Shown here piece by piece: positions 24,301-37,100 of a stretch of DNA of 64,000 bases. The notes under the pieces are model-generated. The model made no database searches. It saw only the letters and a program-made list of their open reading frames with translations, and had not been told where the DNA came from. Each line of letters starts with the position of its first letter. Positions within the stretch are counted from its first letter, which is position 1. The stretch comes from Setophaga petechia (lineage: Eukaryota; Chordata; Aves; Passeriformes; Parulidae). The position numbers and the translations under genes were made by a program. The stretch is taken from positions 18,649,003-18,713,002 of the forward strand of contig JANCRA010000007.1 in the NCBI GenBank assembly GCA_024362935.1. Direction: 5' to 3'.

Positions 24301-27300
24301 GTAGTGCATCATCCAAAGTGCACCAATAGATGAAGTTCAGCTCCTTACTACTTCACAGGCCTCTTATGAAACAGTAATGAACTTCAAGCATCAAGGAAGA
24401 TCTTTCTAGCAGTAAATTTTTTCCAAAAGGTAGTGTATTGCCTGTTGCAAACTGGTCCTGGCTTATCCTGAAAGTGGGTAGCTTAAATGCAATGCTGATT
24501 TTTACCACAGTTAGAACAGCAATGATCCTGTCTTTTACCATTATTTATGAAGAACTTATACCAGGAGATTCTTCAGTGAATAAGTTGTATCAATATTTAA
24601 TATTCTTTCAACAGTTGCTTACAATACATTGTCTTTGGTGTTTTTTAGTCTGAGCTGCAAAGGACTGTTCATACATTCTATGACTAAGGGTTCCAAACAA
24701 GGAACTCCAGACATTTAGCACAGCTCATAAAATCCAAGGTAATGACAGCCTTTTAATTTCTGTGCTGAGAATTGCCAGCATTTTAAACAGGACTTTGAAA
24801 CACATTTGCCTCAACATAATACAGCTAAATCTGAGATGACTTTAATCTTCACAATTTGCACTCAATTAGGATTTACTTGTAATACCGTTGGGTAACATAT
24901 GGTCATGTCTGATGACAGCTCCCAGCCAATAGACTTCAGGCTCAACATACCAAAATAGAATGTGGGGGGTTGTTTTCTTCTGCTCACAATGTATTTGAGA
25001 CCCTATTGTATTAAGAGTTTGAAAGAGGATCAGAATATGCAGGATGGAGGCTGTACCCACTCTGAGCTGCAGTATGACATGACAAAGATATACAAGAACA
25101 GATTCCTGGCTTCAAGTCTGAAATGAATTGCCACCCCAGCCACTCCATTTGCTGGAGGTAGCCACAAAAATAGACTCTGAAATCTGGGAAGAGCATGTTT
25201 CTGTACTCCTGTCAAAATGTTGCTACATATGAATGCATGTGGAGGGAAGAGTCCAAAGATGGTCTGAGCCTATCGGGATGCACTTGGTTGGTGTATGTGT
25301 GAGTGTCCTGAATGAAGCCTGCCACTCACAGCTTTCAACTTACTGTGCAAAGGGTGTTACAGATGTTAGATACAAGGTGCTAACAGCCACCTCATCTTAC
25401 TCAGACATAGATGAATTGTCATGAAGACAATAGGCTGGAGAAAAGAACAGAACAGCAATGGAGTATTTTTAATCAGTGTGGCACATATCAGCTGTGCCTT
25501 CCATACGTAAATGAGGTCTATCTATCACTGCTAAACTCTTTACATGATAATTTTTTCCATAGCATTTAAGGAAGTATTTCCAGTTATGAACAATATTCTT
25601 CTCCAGTGAGGCCTTATATAGAGGTTAAAAATCACAAAATGGCACTTTCCTGACTGTGATTGCTATATAATAGTAAGATAAGAAAAAATACTTTTCTCTA
25701 TTTTCCTGACATTTGTTTTGCCTTTTATCACAGTCTTTACAGTTTTTCATATCAGAAGTGCTAGAAACAGTAGCTGAGCTTCTTATGAAGCAAAAATACT
25801 GAGAAATATATACAGTATTGTGATTAGATAAGGCAAAACCCCACAGCTCAATTTATCTCTCAAGTTAAGTGCATTCATTCTCATGTACTTTATTGCTGCC
25901 ACATAAAAAAAAATGCCCAAAAACCAGCTTCATAATGTAAATGTAAAATTAAGGATTTTTTCCAACATGCACAATTTAAAATGCTAGGACAATGGAAAAA
26001 ACTATTTTTCCTCACTGGATCTGTTCAGTCATCTATTTTTATTGAAATTCAATATGAATATTCAGTATACATTTCTGAATTCAATGTGACATGTAACTTT
26101 CACTGCTACCTTGGTAATTCTTTACAGATGGTGTTAGAAGGTAAGAATCCTTTCTGCGTGGTGTGAATTCCTTAAGATTTGGAGAATGACTATTTGCTTA
26201 CTCATTTTGAGGCACATATAGCTTAAATTTTTATCAAATATGTTGTTTAATGCAAGTCTGTTCATTGAACTCTGAATAACCAGATCCAAAATGTAACTCT
26301 ACCATCTATTCTAATTTATAATATAATTCAAGCCAAAGTCTTATTTTGATTTTAGTTTTGAGCAGAAATAAATAGCTAAGGCCTAGTTTTAGCTTTTATA
26401 ACTCATAAAACTTTATGATTCTTTAAAATCTGTCCACAAGTATTTCATTTTCTGACTTCCTGTGGGTATGAATTTCCCACATACTCTGAAAAGAGGTATT
26501 TTTTATCTGTCCCAGACTAGTCTGCTTGCAGAGTCTGCATTACTCAGATCACGTGCTAAAAATCTTCCATAGGCACAAGATTAAATGTTTTGCAGTATAG
26601 TGTTTGCATTCTATATTCTGCTCCAGTATTCCCCATTTCTCATGAGCAGCTGGGCCCACCATTCCCTCATCAGACTCGCGCAGATATTTGGTCGCTGACA
26701 AGCCGCAGTATCAGGAGGCTCATCTGAAGGTGGCAGCAAGAACACCCTTTTCACTGGCAGAGATACCAACAGGATAAAGGTGAAAGGTGGAATAAACTAC
26801 TTTTGGTTTTAGTAAAGCCTTTAATACAGCCATTTTTTCAAATTATATGTATGAATAAGAATTAATTTAAAGGTGATAAGTTGGCTTCCAAATATTGAGA
26901 GGCAGAATTAATTAGCTCAAGCGCAGGACTATGCTAATAAAATATTTAATGCTTCCAGGACTTCAATAAGAATTTCTAGACAAACCTTCACTGCCTTTTA
27001 TAGATGTACAAGTCTGGGTCAGTACTACTTCATAGCTGTCTGTGACAGGCATGACTGGATTACATAGGTATGGTCTAAGACTGTCTATTCTGTTCTGTTC
27101 TTGTACTGTTTGGTACAAAGGAAAACTTGTTCCTGAGCAGGCTTTCTAGGCCCCTGAGAAATAAAAAGAATTAATAATAACACCCTCAGATTCCTTTCTA
27201 ATTCCCATACCAAAAGAAGTAATGGTAGATTTTTTTTCCCAAGGTTTTCCAGTTTTTATGCCATACAAACCTGTATAGATTAAAATTGAAACTGGAAGTT

Positions 27301-27440
27301 TTCTTTCACATTATTTTAATATTAAAATATTTCTATTTTATGAAAATGAAAACAGTATTCCGAGTTGCTTAATTATTACATTTGTAATAAGAAAAACTTA
27401 AATCCAAAATGTGTTAGATTTTGATTTTTTTGTAAATCTT

Positions 27441-27614
27441 CCCTTCCCTTCCCTTCCCTTCCCTTCCCTTCCCTTCCCTTCCCTTCCCTTCCCTTCCCTT
27501 CCCTTCCCTTCCCTTCCCTTCCCTTCCCTTCCCTTCCCTTCCCTTCCCTTCCCTTCCCTTCCCTTCCCTTCCCTTCCCTTCCCTTCCCTTCCCTTCCCTT
27601 CCCTTCCCTTCCCT
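27441..27614. repeat. (CCCTT)n / (AAGGG)n pentanucleotide array
   Basis: 34 perfect tandem units plus four bases of CCCTT on the plus strand (AAGGG on minus), with no interruption. Its frame looks like an open reading frame of repeated LPFPS, which is an artefact. The pure polypurine/polypyrimidine strand bias allows triplex or G-rich structure, and the length is likely polymorphic. Confidence 0.97.
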
Positions 27615-28149
27615 GCTATTTTTAGTGATCGGGAAAAAGAAAAAAAAAGAGAATGAGAATATTATTTATATTTTTAATGTAAGATTGAGTGAGGGTAGAA
27701 AAAGTGTATTCCCATTTTGAAATCTCTCTAATTTCAGCCAGGGGCAGGTGGAGAGTCACCACAGTTTATGGAGCACAGCTGTGATAAACTCACATTGAAT
27801 AGCTCCACTGAACAGATGAACTACTATATTCTAGATAAGTAGAAGATTCAGGAGGTCACCAAGAAAATGCATTTCAAATATGCAACCTGACCTACTTCAG
27901 AAACATACTTTTGAACATGCAGTTCCTGAAGAATTGGTATGTTATGTGCTTGCACTATATTTTCTGTATTCTCTGCATCCTACATTTTGGATAGATTTAC
28001 ATGTTTGTTCTGTACACCAAGCAGAGTTAGCCAATCATAAATACTGAATATTAAATATCTATCAAGCCCTCCTATCCTGGGGTTATATTTGAAGCAGTGA
28101 GAGGTCCAGACACCCACAGCAGGCTTTGTTTGGTGGCCAGCCTGAAACC

Positions 28150-28393
28150 AAACCCCAAACCGATCTGATTCCCACAGATGGTTCTACCCCCAAACTGATC
28201 TGATTCCCACAGATGGTTCTACCCCCAGACTGATCTGATTCCTGCAGATGGTTCTGCCCCTAAACTGATCCCATTCCTGCAGATGGTTCTGCCCCCAAAC
28301 TGATCCCATTCCTGCAGATGGGTCTGCCCCCAAACTGATCCGATTCCCGCAGAGGGTTCTGCCCCCAAAACGATCTGATCCCACAGAAGTTTC
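28150..28393. repeat. 35-bp-unit minisatellite, about seven copies
   Basis: The anchor CAGATG (with variants CAGAGG and CAGAAG) recurs at 28175, 28210, 28245, 28280, 28315, 28350 and 28384, so the period is 35 bp with the last unit one base shorter. Units share CCCCCAAACTGAT and diverge by a few substitutions. They can be read as an open frame on the minus strand, but this reflects the repeat and not a gene. Confidence 0.93.
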
Positions 28394-29188
28394 TGCTGAG
28401 GGCCTGAGGCCCCTGATGGCTCCTCCTGGCACTCCTGCCCCCCATGCTGATGTCTGGCCCCTTGAGCTGTGCAGCTGTGATGTCGACCTTGTGTTTATGG
28501 TAAATGAATAAGTTTTCATTCTAACTGTGCATCTGCTGAACACTGCACAAGCCCCAACCTGCTCCTCAGTAACAGCAAGCTGCTGGTCAACATTCACAAT
28601 CCAGTCATGTGGGAAGGCTTTCTCAGCGTCCAGTGGGGCCCAGCTTGAAGCAAGGGCAGGATGCTTACCTGGTCTTCACAGCCTGTGTACTCTCTAGAAC
28701 CATCATGACCCCTTGGCTGACTTCTTGCATCCCAAAGCATTTGAAATCTGAGTGATCTCAAAAAATTATTTAAAATTAAATGTGCAAAACTACATAAATC
28801 AAGCTGCTAAATGTAAAGCCAAACATCAATTTGACACACACTTCAGGCATGCTGAAGGTAGCAGTAGCTGTAGTCACTACTGGGCTCTCATTTCATCTTG
28901 ACCCTCTTCATTACCCTATGGAAAGATTCAGGTTTTACTTTCCTACCATGCCAACCAAAATGTTAAGCCAGTGGGTGTACGATCGTTAAAGCTGGCTGGA
29001 AGCACAACTTATTTTTTTCACTGAATATAAAAGCAACTTCTAGTCCAGTTTTGTGATGGGATCTGTAAGTCTTCTCTGGAATTCTGTGAGCATATCTAGG
29101 AGCTGAGCCAAAAATGGTTTGGGGTATTTTTTTTCCCATCCAAAGAAGGGAAATAAAGATTGAGGTTTGTCTTCAGAATGCAACACTT

Positions 29189-29217
29189 CCCCCCACCCCC
29201 ACCCCCCGCCCTCCCTC
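29189..29217 (-). other. Strong G-quadruplex motif
   Basis: Five C-runs of three to six bases separated by single bases on the plus strand; the minus strand is therefore G-rich with loops of one base. This satisfies the usual G3+ N1-7 pattern with short loops, typical of very stable quadruplexes. It lies about 2.1 kb past the GDF2 stop. Confidence 0.75.
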
Positions 29218-31087
29218 GATTCTTGAGAATAATTCTCTGCGAAGGTTTTTCCCTTTCCCCATTTTTTTCATTTAGTTATGGACAAAGTCCTGTATTCAGT
29301 GAAGTTAAAATATAACTAGGACCTTGTGTTTAGATGACTGGAGGGCACGTAGCTACAATTACATTGACACGAGGGTGAATAAGTCTTCTAATGTGATCAA
29401 ACCAAGTGCATGTTTGGTTGTTTCTGTCACTTAAGAGAAGTTTTGCAAAATGTCAGGAGCTTAGGAGAGAGGAACAAAATAGGGAGACAATACAGGGGGC
29501 TGTGTCAGGATGAAGACATAATGATGACTGCAAGATGACGGAAACCAGTGGCAAAAATGATTACTGCTGTGGGAAGTTTAAGAGGTTAATGGCATGCAGC
29601 TAGGGATGTATGGAGTTTGCATGGACCCAGATCTCAGATCTGATCCAATTGCAGACCAGTTCTAAAGAAAAAGACTATAAATCAGTTCAAGAATTCCAGT
29701 GAATCGTGCTTTGTGCTCATGGTTTGTGATCTAACCAGCAGTACTTGATGGAATTACAACTGCCCTGCTAACACTCACCTGCTATTTGCTCTGTATTAGG
29801 TTAACAATAGTAAATAAACTGTGTATTGGATTTCAAGCTGACCTGTTCATGCCAAATGAATTCGTCTTGCCCACAGGCTGTCCTAATTCAAAACACATGT
29901 ATCGATTTAAATCCTGTTGCTTCCATACATTAGGGTACTGTTTAGATTTTTGCCTCATCAATATTCTTCACCTTTTTGAATGGATGCAAAGTCTGTTAAG
30001 GGTCCTCAGGTAGATGTGTGTAAGGTGGTTAAGGAGTAGAAGTGAGGTGCACTATGGTGATGTTGTACAGCATTTACCCCTGTCACCTGCAACCAGTTTA
30101 GGACAGTTTGTGCCTTTACAGGCACAACCTCCATTAGCATCAAAGGAAGTCTACTTTAATTGCAGGAAAGATGGTATTTTTGTTTAGTGAAAATAAAACT
30201 GAAGTCAGAAGAATGATAGTATGATAGTATATTTCTCATACAGCAATGTAATCGGACATAGATAAATAGAAGTTTTCCATTTTTCCCAGACTTCTAAGGG
30301 GTGAAAGAATTTTTAATGTAAAATAGAGATTCTCCTAAGAAGAAATTTTTACAAAATCAGAACCTCATGCCAGACTCTGAACAACAAATCTAGGCCTCTA
30401 AATAAGCAGCCTAAGCTGAGCTTTTCAAAAGTGCTGAGCTCTGCCAACCCCCACTGCTCTTAGGATACAGCTTCTAAGGCTGGACATCATTTGACTGCAT
30501 ATTCTTGCAAAGAAATACTAAGAATATGCAGTAGGTCAAAGTGGCTCCTTATCTTTGTGCGGCGATAAGGGCAGCTGCTCCTCCTAGGAAACAGTGTCTT
30601 GGAAGCGGAAGGCTGCACTTCTTATCATTCAAGTGTGTGCCATAAAGGGGTAAAAATAGGGACATTGAGGATAAGAAAGCTGAGACTAAGGCACCTGCTA
30701 CCCACAGAAGGAAACTTGGGAATGAAATAAGTGAGAGTCTCTTCTGTTTTGAATACTGCAAATCTTCACTTACAGGAACAAATAATTTGCCTGTAAAAGC
30801 CTCTGAGATTACTGATATGAGAAAAGGCTTCCTGGATTTAGATTCCTGACTTTATCATGCAGGCAACATTCCATTTACTGAGTTTTACCAAAGTTGAAAA
30901 TGTCAGAGTTGACCGAGAGAATTAGATTTTGAGAGCTGTTAAACATTTGCAGGACATCCTAAACCCCCACTGAAAATCCTCTAGTTTGTGACCTAAATAC
31001 AGTTGATTAAACAGAAAGTTTGAACTAAGGCATTGACATTGTATCACTGTCACCAGATAATGCATAGTTCATTCAATTTCACAATAT

Positions 31088-31093
31088 TTTAAT
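31088..31093 (-). promoter_or_regulatory. Candidate poly(A) signal of GDF2
   Basis: Reads ATTAAA on minus, about 220 bp past the GDF2 stop. A variant hexamer; placement only. Confidence 0.25.
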
Positions 31094-31311
31094 CCAGTAC
31101 TCACTTTGCCATGATATATAATGCAGGCTTTTTACAAAGATTGCCATTCTTTAAATGCCAATTTTCCCTTAAAATAAGCAGCAACAACAACCAGCCCCAT
31201 ACCCTGCTCCAAACCTTGTTTGTAATGGTCTTCATTTGCATCACTATTGTACAGATTTACACAGGACAGAAAAAGGGGATGTTCCTATTTTTAGATATTC
31301 TGCCTTGTATA

Positions 31312-32252
31312 CTACCTGCAGCCACATTCTGCCACTTTCATCCCTTCATAGTTATATATCAAAGTGGGCACACCAGCATCATCTTTATAAAGAATGGAGA
31401 TTGAATCCAGTTTGGTTGGAACACAACAGGCCTTGGAGGCTTTTTTTGGATTTTGGAGATGCACCAGAGTTTGGACAATAGCATGCTTAGTTGGGGTGAC
31501 GTTATCTGTCAGGGGGAAGAAGCAGCCTCCTTTACACTCGAAAGCCTCATAATCTTTTGGTGCAATGATCCAGGAATCCCAGCCAATCTCTTCAAAGTTC
31601 ACATGGAGGGAAGTTCTCCTGCAGTGGTTGGCTCCAACACTTCTCTTGCTTCTGGAGGAATGCAGGTGGGATCCAGTGATGGCCGTTTCCTCTCCCTGCT
31701 GTTCCTCTTCAGATGAGGTGTTGTTCTTCCCTAGTTTCTTGAGCACGCTTTCCTGTTCATGAACAATCATCTCACGGAGCTCCACTTTGGTCTCCTTTGT
31801 CCCGTTGCTGCGGTCATTGGAGAACACTATTAACAGGGGCAGGTTTTTTGTGTCAGGGGTAACACTGACATCCAGCTTCCCACAAGTAAAACCACTCAGA
31901 GATTTAGTCTCTATAACAACCTCTAGCTTATTTTTAGTCTCCAGTCTGTCTGCCCTGACCCATCTTTTCACAGCGCTGGACACTTCGAACATCTTCCAAC
32001 CACATTCCTGGATATTGTGGGAGACAAGGGAAGATTTGGTACTTTCTGGGTTTTCCCAGTGGCCATCATCTAGAACATCATAAATTACCATGTTGCCTTC
32101 CAGCCTAGAGAGAGACCCAACTTCCCTGTGACAGGAGATATAAATTCTCAGTTCAGCTCTGGTGATTTCCTCATATTGTGGAACAGAGATGTTGAAGAAC
32201 AAAATGTGTTTCTGAAATGGGTTTTCTTCTGATGAATCTAAAGAAACAACAT
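31312..32252 (-). CDS. GDF2: GDF2 coding exon 2 (propeptide remainder, furin site, mature ligand)
   Basis: 941 bp from acceptor CTATTGCAG. It starts by completing an Asp codon, then [22 protein letters not shown]. The stop is TAG at 31312-31314. Propeptide sequence [16 protein letters not shown] and [17 protein letters not shown], then RSKR and the mature domain. Confidence 0.95.
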
Positions 32253-34112
32253 CTGCAATAGGAAATTAAAACGTGGTTACAGTGCTTCTGACTGTCCAAG
32301 TAATTGATTTTAAAAGACGCAGGATATATTTTGGGGATAAAATAAGAGCATTATAACACATAACACAGCATTAAAAAAAAGAAAAATCCTGTCTTCTGGC
32401 CAAGTTTCAAGGACAGAGAGTCAAAAGAGGAAATGGAAGTCCCTGGTGTTTGTAGTATTTTACTGCGATTGCATAGCCAGGTGAGTGCGTGGAGGGAAGC
32501 ATAAAGAGGCTGCCTAGAACAAACTATGGATGATGGTGGGCAGTATTGAGTACATAAATAAGGAAAGTGCAGTTTTCAGACTTAGCAATTTGCTAAAGAA
32601 CTTTTTTAAACAAAGATTTTGTAAAAAAACCAGTGATTTCCGACCCCTTTGCTCTAATACACATGTATAAGTGTCTTTAAGAACTGTCTGTGCTGAGGCT
32701 TTTGTTGTAGTCTTCAGACAAGTTTGAAAGCAGCTTAGACTGGGAGTTTGGGGAAATAGAAACGTTTTTGAAAGTCCTGAACTGAAGCTCCAGTTTCTAT
32801 CTGAACTGGTCTTGGTGATAAACAACCTTCCATGCCCAGGCCCCAGACTGTTCCAGGCTGGACTCCCTGAGTTTGTGTGGATTTGTTCATGTTTGTTTGT
32901 TGTCTGCAAATCTATGTGCAGTACCAGCAAGGCTGCTTTGGGAGGGGCAGGTATTTGGCTGGAGGATCAAATTGGTAGTATTTAAAAGTCATCCCTGATG
33001 TCTATTTAATGCTCAATGTAAACTAACTGCTTAATCATGACTGGGTTTTAGTGCAATTTTAATTGGCTGTTGCTGCCATTTCTTCAGATCTGTGTATGTC
33101 TTTTTTTCATATAAACAGAAACTTCATTTCTCCCTGCTTCATTTTTGTAACAAGGATTGCACTTCTAACTTTTTTACTGCCTGATGGATCTTTTAAAAGT
33201 CTATTTAATGTTACATAGTCAGGGATCTTGAATTTTTTCTGTTGATATAAGCATGACTAGCCACTTCCATATAAATCTTTGTCTAACCCAGAATTTTCGA
33301 GGAGCAGTGCTGGTCCTTGTTTGGATTCAGCAGCAAATTTCTCAGCTAGTTGCTGTAGTTTTTAAATATGTACAAAGCCCACCAGAAAGAAAAGCTCTCT
33401 AGCACCAGTCTCAATTATAGGTGATCAAAAGTTTGCGTGCTAACATAAAAACTCAATTTGAAATACCTAGGATTGAGAAACATGCTTCATGTAAACCTTG
33501 TTATTTGGTGCATCCTCTTAACTTAAGCATTTGAGAAGAGAATATTGTACAGTGAAAATATCAAAGAAGAAAACTAAAGGTTATTGCATATTTTAAGGAT
33601 GAAAGAAACTATATAGTAAGAATACAATCCAAAATTTTTAATGTTTAATTTCTAAAGAATCTGTGGAAGTTAGGAACTTAGTTTCTTCTGAATTTTAAAA
33701 GAATCTTACTATTTACTATTAATTTACTTCTTTAAAAATTGTAGTCCACATATTGAGGACTTTTCCTACCTTCAGTACTGAAGCTCCTTACAATATTGGA
33801 TGCAGGGATGGAGGACTTGTCTGCAGCATATCTGTTGTATAAATCAATCATAAACTGTGGTGGTTCTTCTTTGGTCTTCACTTGTGGGGGGACTCTTGAC
33901 AAATTCAAACTCCTCAGTAAATCCATCTTCATATTCTCCAAGAAAGATTTAAAGTTGAAATGGGTCTCATCTTCTGCTTCTCCAGGATGAAAGTGTGCAT
34001 CAGACTTTCCCATACCTGACAGCCTGTCCCAGTCTTCCAAAGGCTTGCCTCTTGTCAAACAAGCAATGATGTTGAACACAGACAGTGCAGCTAATACTCC
34101 AAAACAACACAT
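31312..34112 (-). CDS. GDF2: GDF2 / BMP9 precursor (whole CDS, two exons)
   Basis: Secreted TGF-beta superfamily ligand made chiefly in liver; it acts on endothelium through ALK1/BMPR2 and endoglin (family knowledge). Exons 34112-33770 and 32252-31312 join in phase 1 to 427 aa (human 429). The chosen ATG (34112) gives [19 protein letters not shown], a signal peptide aligning with human MCPGALW; an in-frame ATG 11 codons upstream (34145) would place charged residues before it. The propeptide carries [13 protein letters not shown] and ASNIVRSFS. The furin site RSKR (residues 315-318) releases a 109-aa mature domain with all seven knot cysteines: HC, FEC, GGC, ACC and ECGCR at the C-terminus. 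WDSWIIAPK and [10 protein letters not shown] are BMP9/10-type blocks. It is tandem with GDF10 upstream and RBP3 downstream on the same strand. BMP10 is the closest alternative, but [19 protein letters not shown] and the neighbours favour GDF2. Confidence 0.96.
32253..33769 (-). other. GDF2 intron
   Basis: 1517-bp GT-AG intron. An open frame at 32514-32930 (minus) has no recognisable content and is taken as chance. Confidence 0.85.
33770..34112 (-). CDS. GDF2: GDF2 coding exon 1
   Basis: 343 bp: signal peptide and N-terminal propeptide through RSFSTE, ending one base into the next codon with GAAG|GTAGG as the donor. The intron position equals human GDF2 after SFSME. Confidence 0.94.
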
Positions 34113-37100
34113 TTCTTCTATATTTACTTTCTGGTGGAGAGACAAGAGGACAAGGGTATTTTAGCTGATTGCCAATCTTGTTTCAATACTGACAGAGGAA
34201 AGAAGATGTAAAGCAAACAACTGGAATGCCCTTTGCAAATCACTTTCTGGTGTTCTTTTTGCAGTCTGCTTCAAACCCCAGCCTTGTCAGTTGTCAAGCA
34301 GATTGGTCGTACACTTGTCCTTATCAGAGTCATTGATGCCATGCTTCAGCTTCTGTTATCTAGCAAAGCTCTTAGTTAATGAAGATTCTGTAAACATCTG
34401 ACAAACACATGTGGCTGGTGGGAAGGACATTGTATATTGTAAAGAATCCACATTTCACTTTAGGGTCATCTTCGCTTAATTACATTCTTCTATCATTTCC
34501 TTGCCAACACAGAGAGAAGCTTTCTTAGGGACGCAGAAATTTACACTGTTTTCAGCAAGACTAGAAAATAGAAACATAGAAAAAATCATGCTCTTAGCAA
34601 ATAATATCTCACAAATCATTTATACAATCCCTCCACATATGATTAGAAAATGCCCCTTAGTTTGATGGGGACCTGTGATTCTGCAAGACCTGATCTCATG
34701 ACGTTACAAACAACCTTAAAACTTCTTTCCGTTTATCAGCCAAGGGCTATTGTTTGTACACAGTGAAATATCTGTTTTGTGTCAAGTTTGCTTCATGTTG
34801 TTTGCAGGCTTGTCCATTTTCATTCCTTTGGTGTATGGGAATTTAGTCTTGTTTTTATAGTATCTTATGTAATGTATTTCATAGATTCATGATGGTCAAT
34901 TCAGTCCAAGAACAACCAGTCATTTTTTTAGCAACTTCAAAATGAAGATAGAACTAGGTTTTCCAAGGCCACGTGGAAAGTAAAAAACCCTTTTGAAGAC
35001 AGAGAAGGTTATCTCTGAAGAAGTTATAGTGTTCATGAGAAGAACAGGCCAAGACAAATGAATTTCTCATGATGCAGAAGAAAAAACAGGTTTATTTATC
35101 TTAATGAATGTATTATGATTTAATCTAATGATATGTAATTGCTTTTTCTATACTAATAATGCATGATTTTTTCTAAGAACTACTCAATTCATACTGTAGA
35201 CATGCCAAAAAAAGCTGAAGAATATTGAGCTTTTACATTAACAAAAATCTCACTGCAAACATGCGGTCATATTTTACCTTTTTTGGCCATTTCTCTTGTT
35301 TTTTAGCAGTGGATTCACAGCATTAAAAGTGATCCCAGACTTCTGCAATGCTTTCTTATTGTCTGTTCAAGTGATAACTTCGATCCAAGATCCTTGTTAA
35401 TTATATACCTATGACAAAGTCAAAAAGGATTATTTGGCATTGATCCTGGTCTCTTGCATAGCAAGACTTATATTTTCTCAGGGCCTTTGTGTTTCCTTCC
35501 TATATGCAGAGTTAAATTGCTTGTGTTTGGATAAACATAACTTTTAAAGTGCCAACAGACTTCACCTGAACATGCCAAAGAATCAAAAATGTCTTAAATT
35601 TTTGTAGCTAAAATATTATCACCTACAGCTAAAAAAACCTTCATGCCGTGTTCATAATTTCATTGTGCCTGACTTTACCCTCTAGACAGGAATTCTTGTA
35701 ACTTTCTGGCTAGTTTAAGGAGTCCCATAGCACTGACATTTTCCCCTCTCAAAGTGCTTGTACAGTGTAATCAAGTTACTTCTCAGTTTTCTTTCTGATA
35801 AACAGATTGTTCTTTTCAGTAACAAAAGACATTTTCTCTCCCTGTTTTGTTTCCTTCTTTTTTGTTTCTCTTTCAGAATTTGAAGGTCTTCTTGACAAGG
35901 TGAAACCTAGGGCTATATATAGTTTTCTAGTGTCAGTCCACCAGTGCCACTGGCAGAAATAACATATCATTTCTTTATGTGGCTCACTGCTCCAGTGTGT
36001 ATCTTTCCAAAGCTTTCACTGGCTGCCATTACACAGCATCATGCTGGGTGCTCAAACTGCATCACAAATCCATGACAGCCACAAAATTTTTAAGGGTTAT
36101 GACTTTCATGGGTGCAGTCTTGCACTCAGTAGGAGCAGCCTACATTCTTTGCGACTAGGTACTTGAAGCTCTGTATCTGTCTACTTTAAAATTAATTTTA
36201 ATTACATGGAGTGCAGCTAGATCAAATGATCTGTATAAACACATCTCTCCTCCTGCAAATACTTTGGGGTTGCTATATACAGAGTCTAAGTTCATACAAA
36301 AAGGTGTCAAATACTGTCAGGCCAAGTGTCAGCTTTGCAGAAACTTTACAATGAACAGTTTAACTCAGTGGAAATACCTTTTGAAAGCTGTTCTTTGAAG
36401 TTTGGCAGTGAGACATTTTTAAATTAATGTGATACACAAACACATTAATATTGTCTGGTGGTTTATTTTAATTATAAAGCCTTGGCAAGTGAATTGAATA
36501 CTGCACAAAAACCTAGGTACATTGTAGCTGTTGCTGTTACCTCTGGAAATCAAACAGTGGCCTGAAAAAATGAAATTGGATTTGTTTTTAAAAAAATGGG
36601 GTTTAACACTTTGCTGGTTAGTATCAGCTGTTTTCATGTTTTATCTGCCTTTACTCATACCATTTTTTTAGGATTAGTTAGTGGAATTATCTTGACCTGT
36701 GTTTACCACTAGTAACTTTCTTGATAAACTCAAGCATTGAGCAGAATGGTTTATAGGATGTTCAAATAAATAAAAAGATCTGTAGGAACCAAGACAGTGA
36801 AGGTATCAGCATCCTCTGGCAGCAGCTGCCTGCATTTGTGCCATTTGTGCGGAAAGTTTCTCTTTCCAGAGAAAGACTGGACATCCAAATTCCAAAGATC
36901 CGGAAAGGAGTAAACTTAAACCACTAAAAGTGGTTGAAAGCCTTTTTTTGCTTTGAAGAATTGACCAGTACAGCTAAACTCCAAATGAAATAGACTTTAC
37001 TAATAAGAGATGTGTATGACTTGTGTAGCAAGGGTATATTTTGAGAACAATCACACTTACAGGTATAATATATAGTTTTGCAAAGAGAATTTTTAACACA

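Larger units (their letters stand above)
24145..31311. other. RBP3-GDF2 intergenic region
   Basis: About 7.2 kb between the head of RBP3 and the tail of GDF2. It contains the RBP3 5' UTR and promoter, a pure CCCTT array, a 35-bp minisatellite in a GC-richer block (about 28080-28740), a G-quadruplex motif at 29189-29217, and probably the GDF2 3' UTR at the right end (variant poly(A) hexamer ATTAAA on minus at 31088-31093). No coding sequence recognised. Confidence 0.5.

Noticed and set aside
27441..27614. Interstitial telomere repeat
   Set aside because: The unit is CCCTT/AAGGG, not the vertebrate TTAGGG/CCCTAA telomere unit.
27411..27656. Open frame of repeated LPFPS
   Set aside because: Produced entirely by the CCCTT array, with no coding context.
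28150..28393. CRISPR-like spaced repeats
   Set aside because: The units are contiguous with no unique spacers, and the genome is vertebrate. It is a minisatellite.
28184..28597. 137-aa open frame on the minus strand
   Set aside because: Most of it is the minisatellite read through; no known domain or splice support.
32514..32930. 138-aa open frame in the GDF2 intron
   Set aside because: It lies between two proven GDF2 exons, has no known domain, and is not needed for the transcript.
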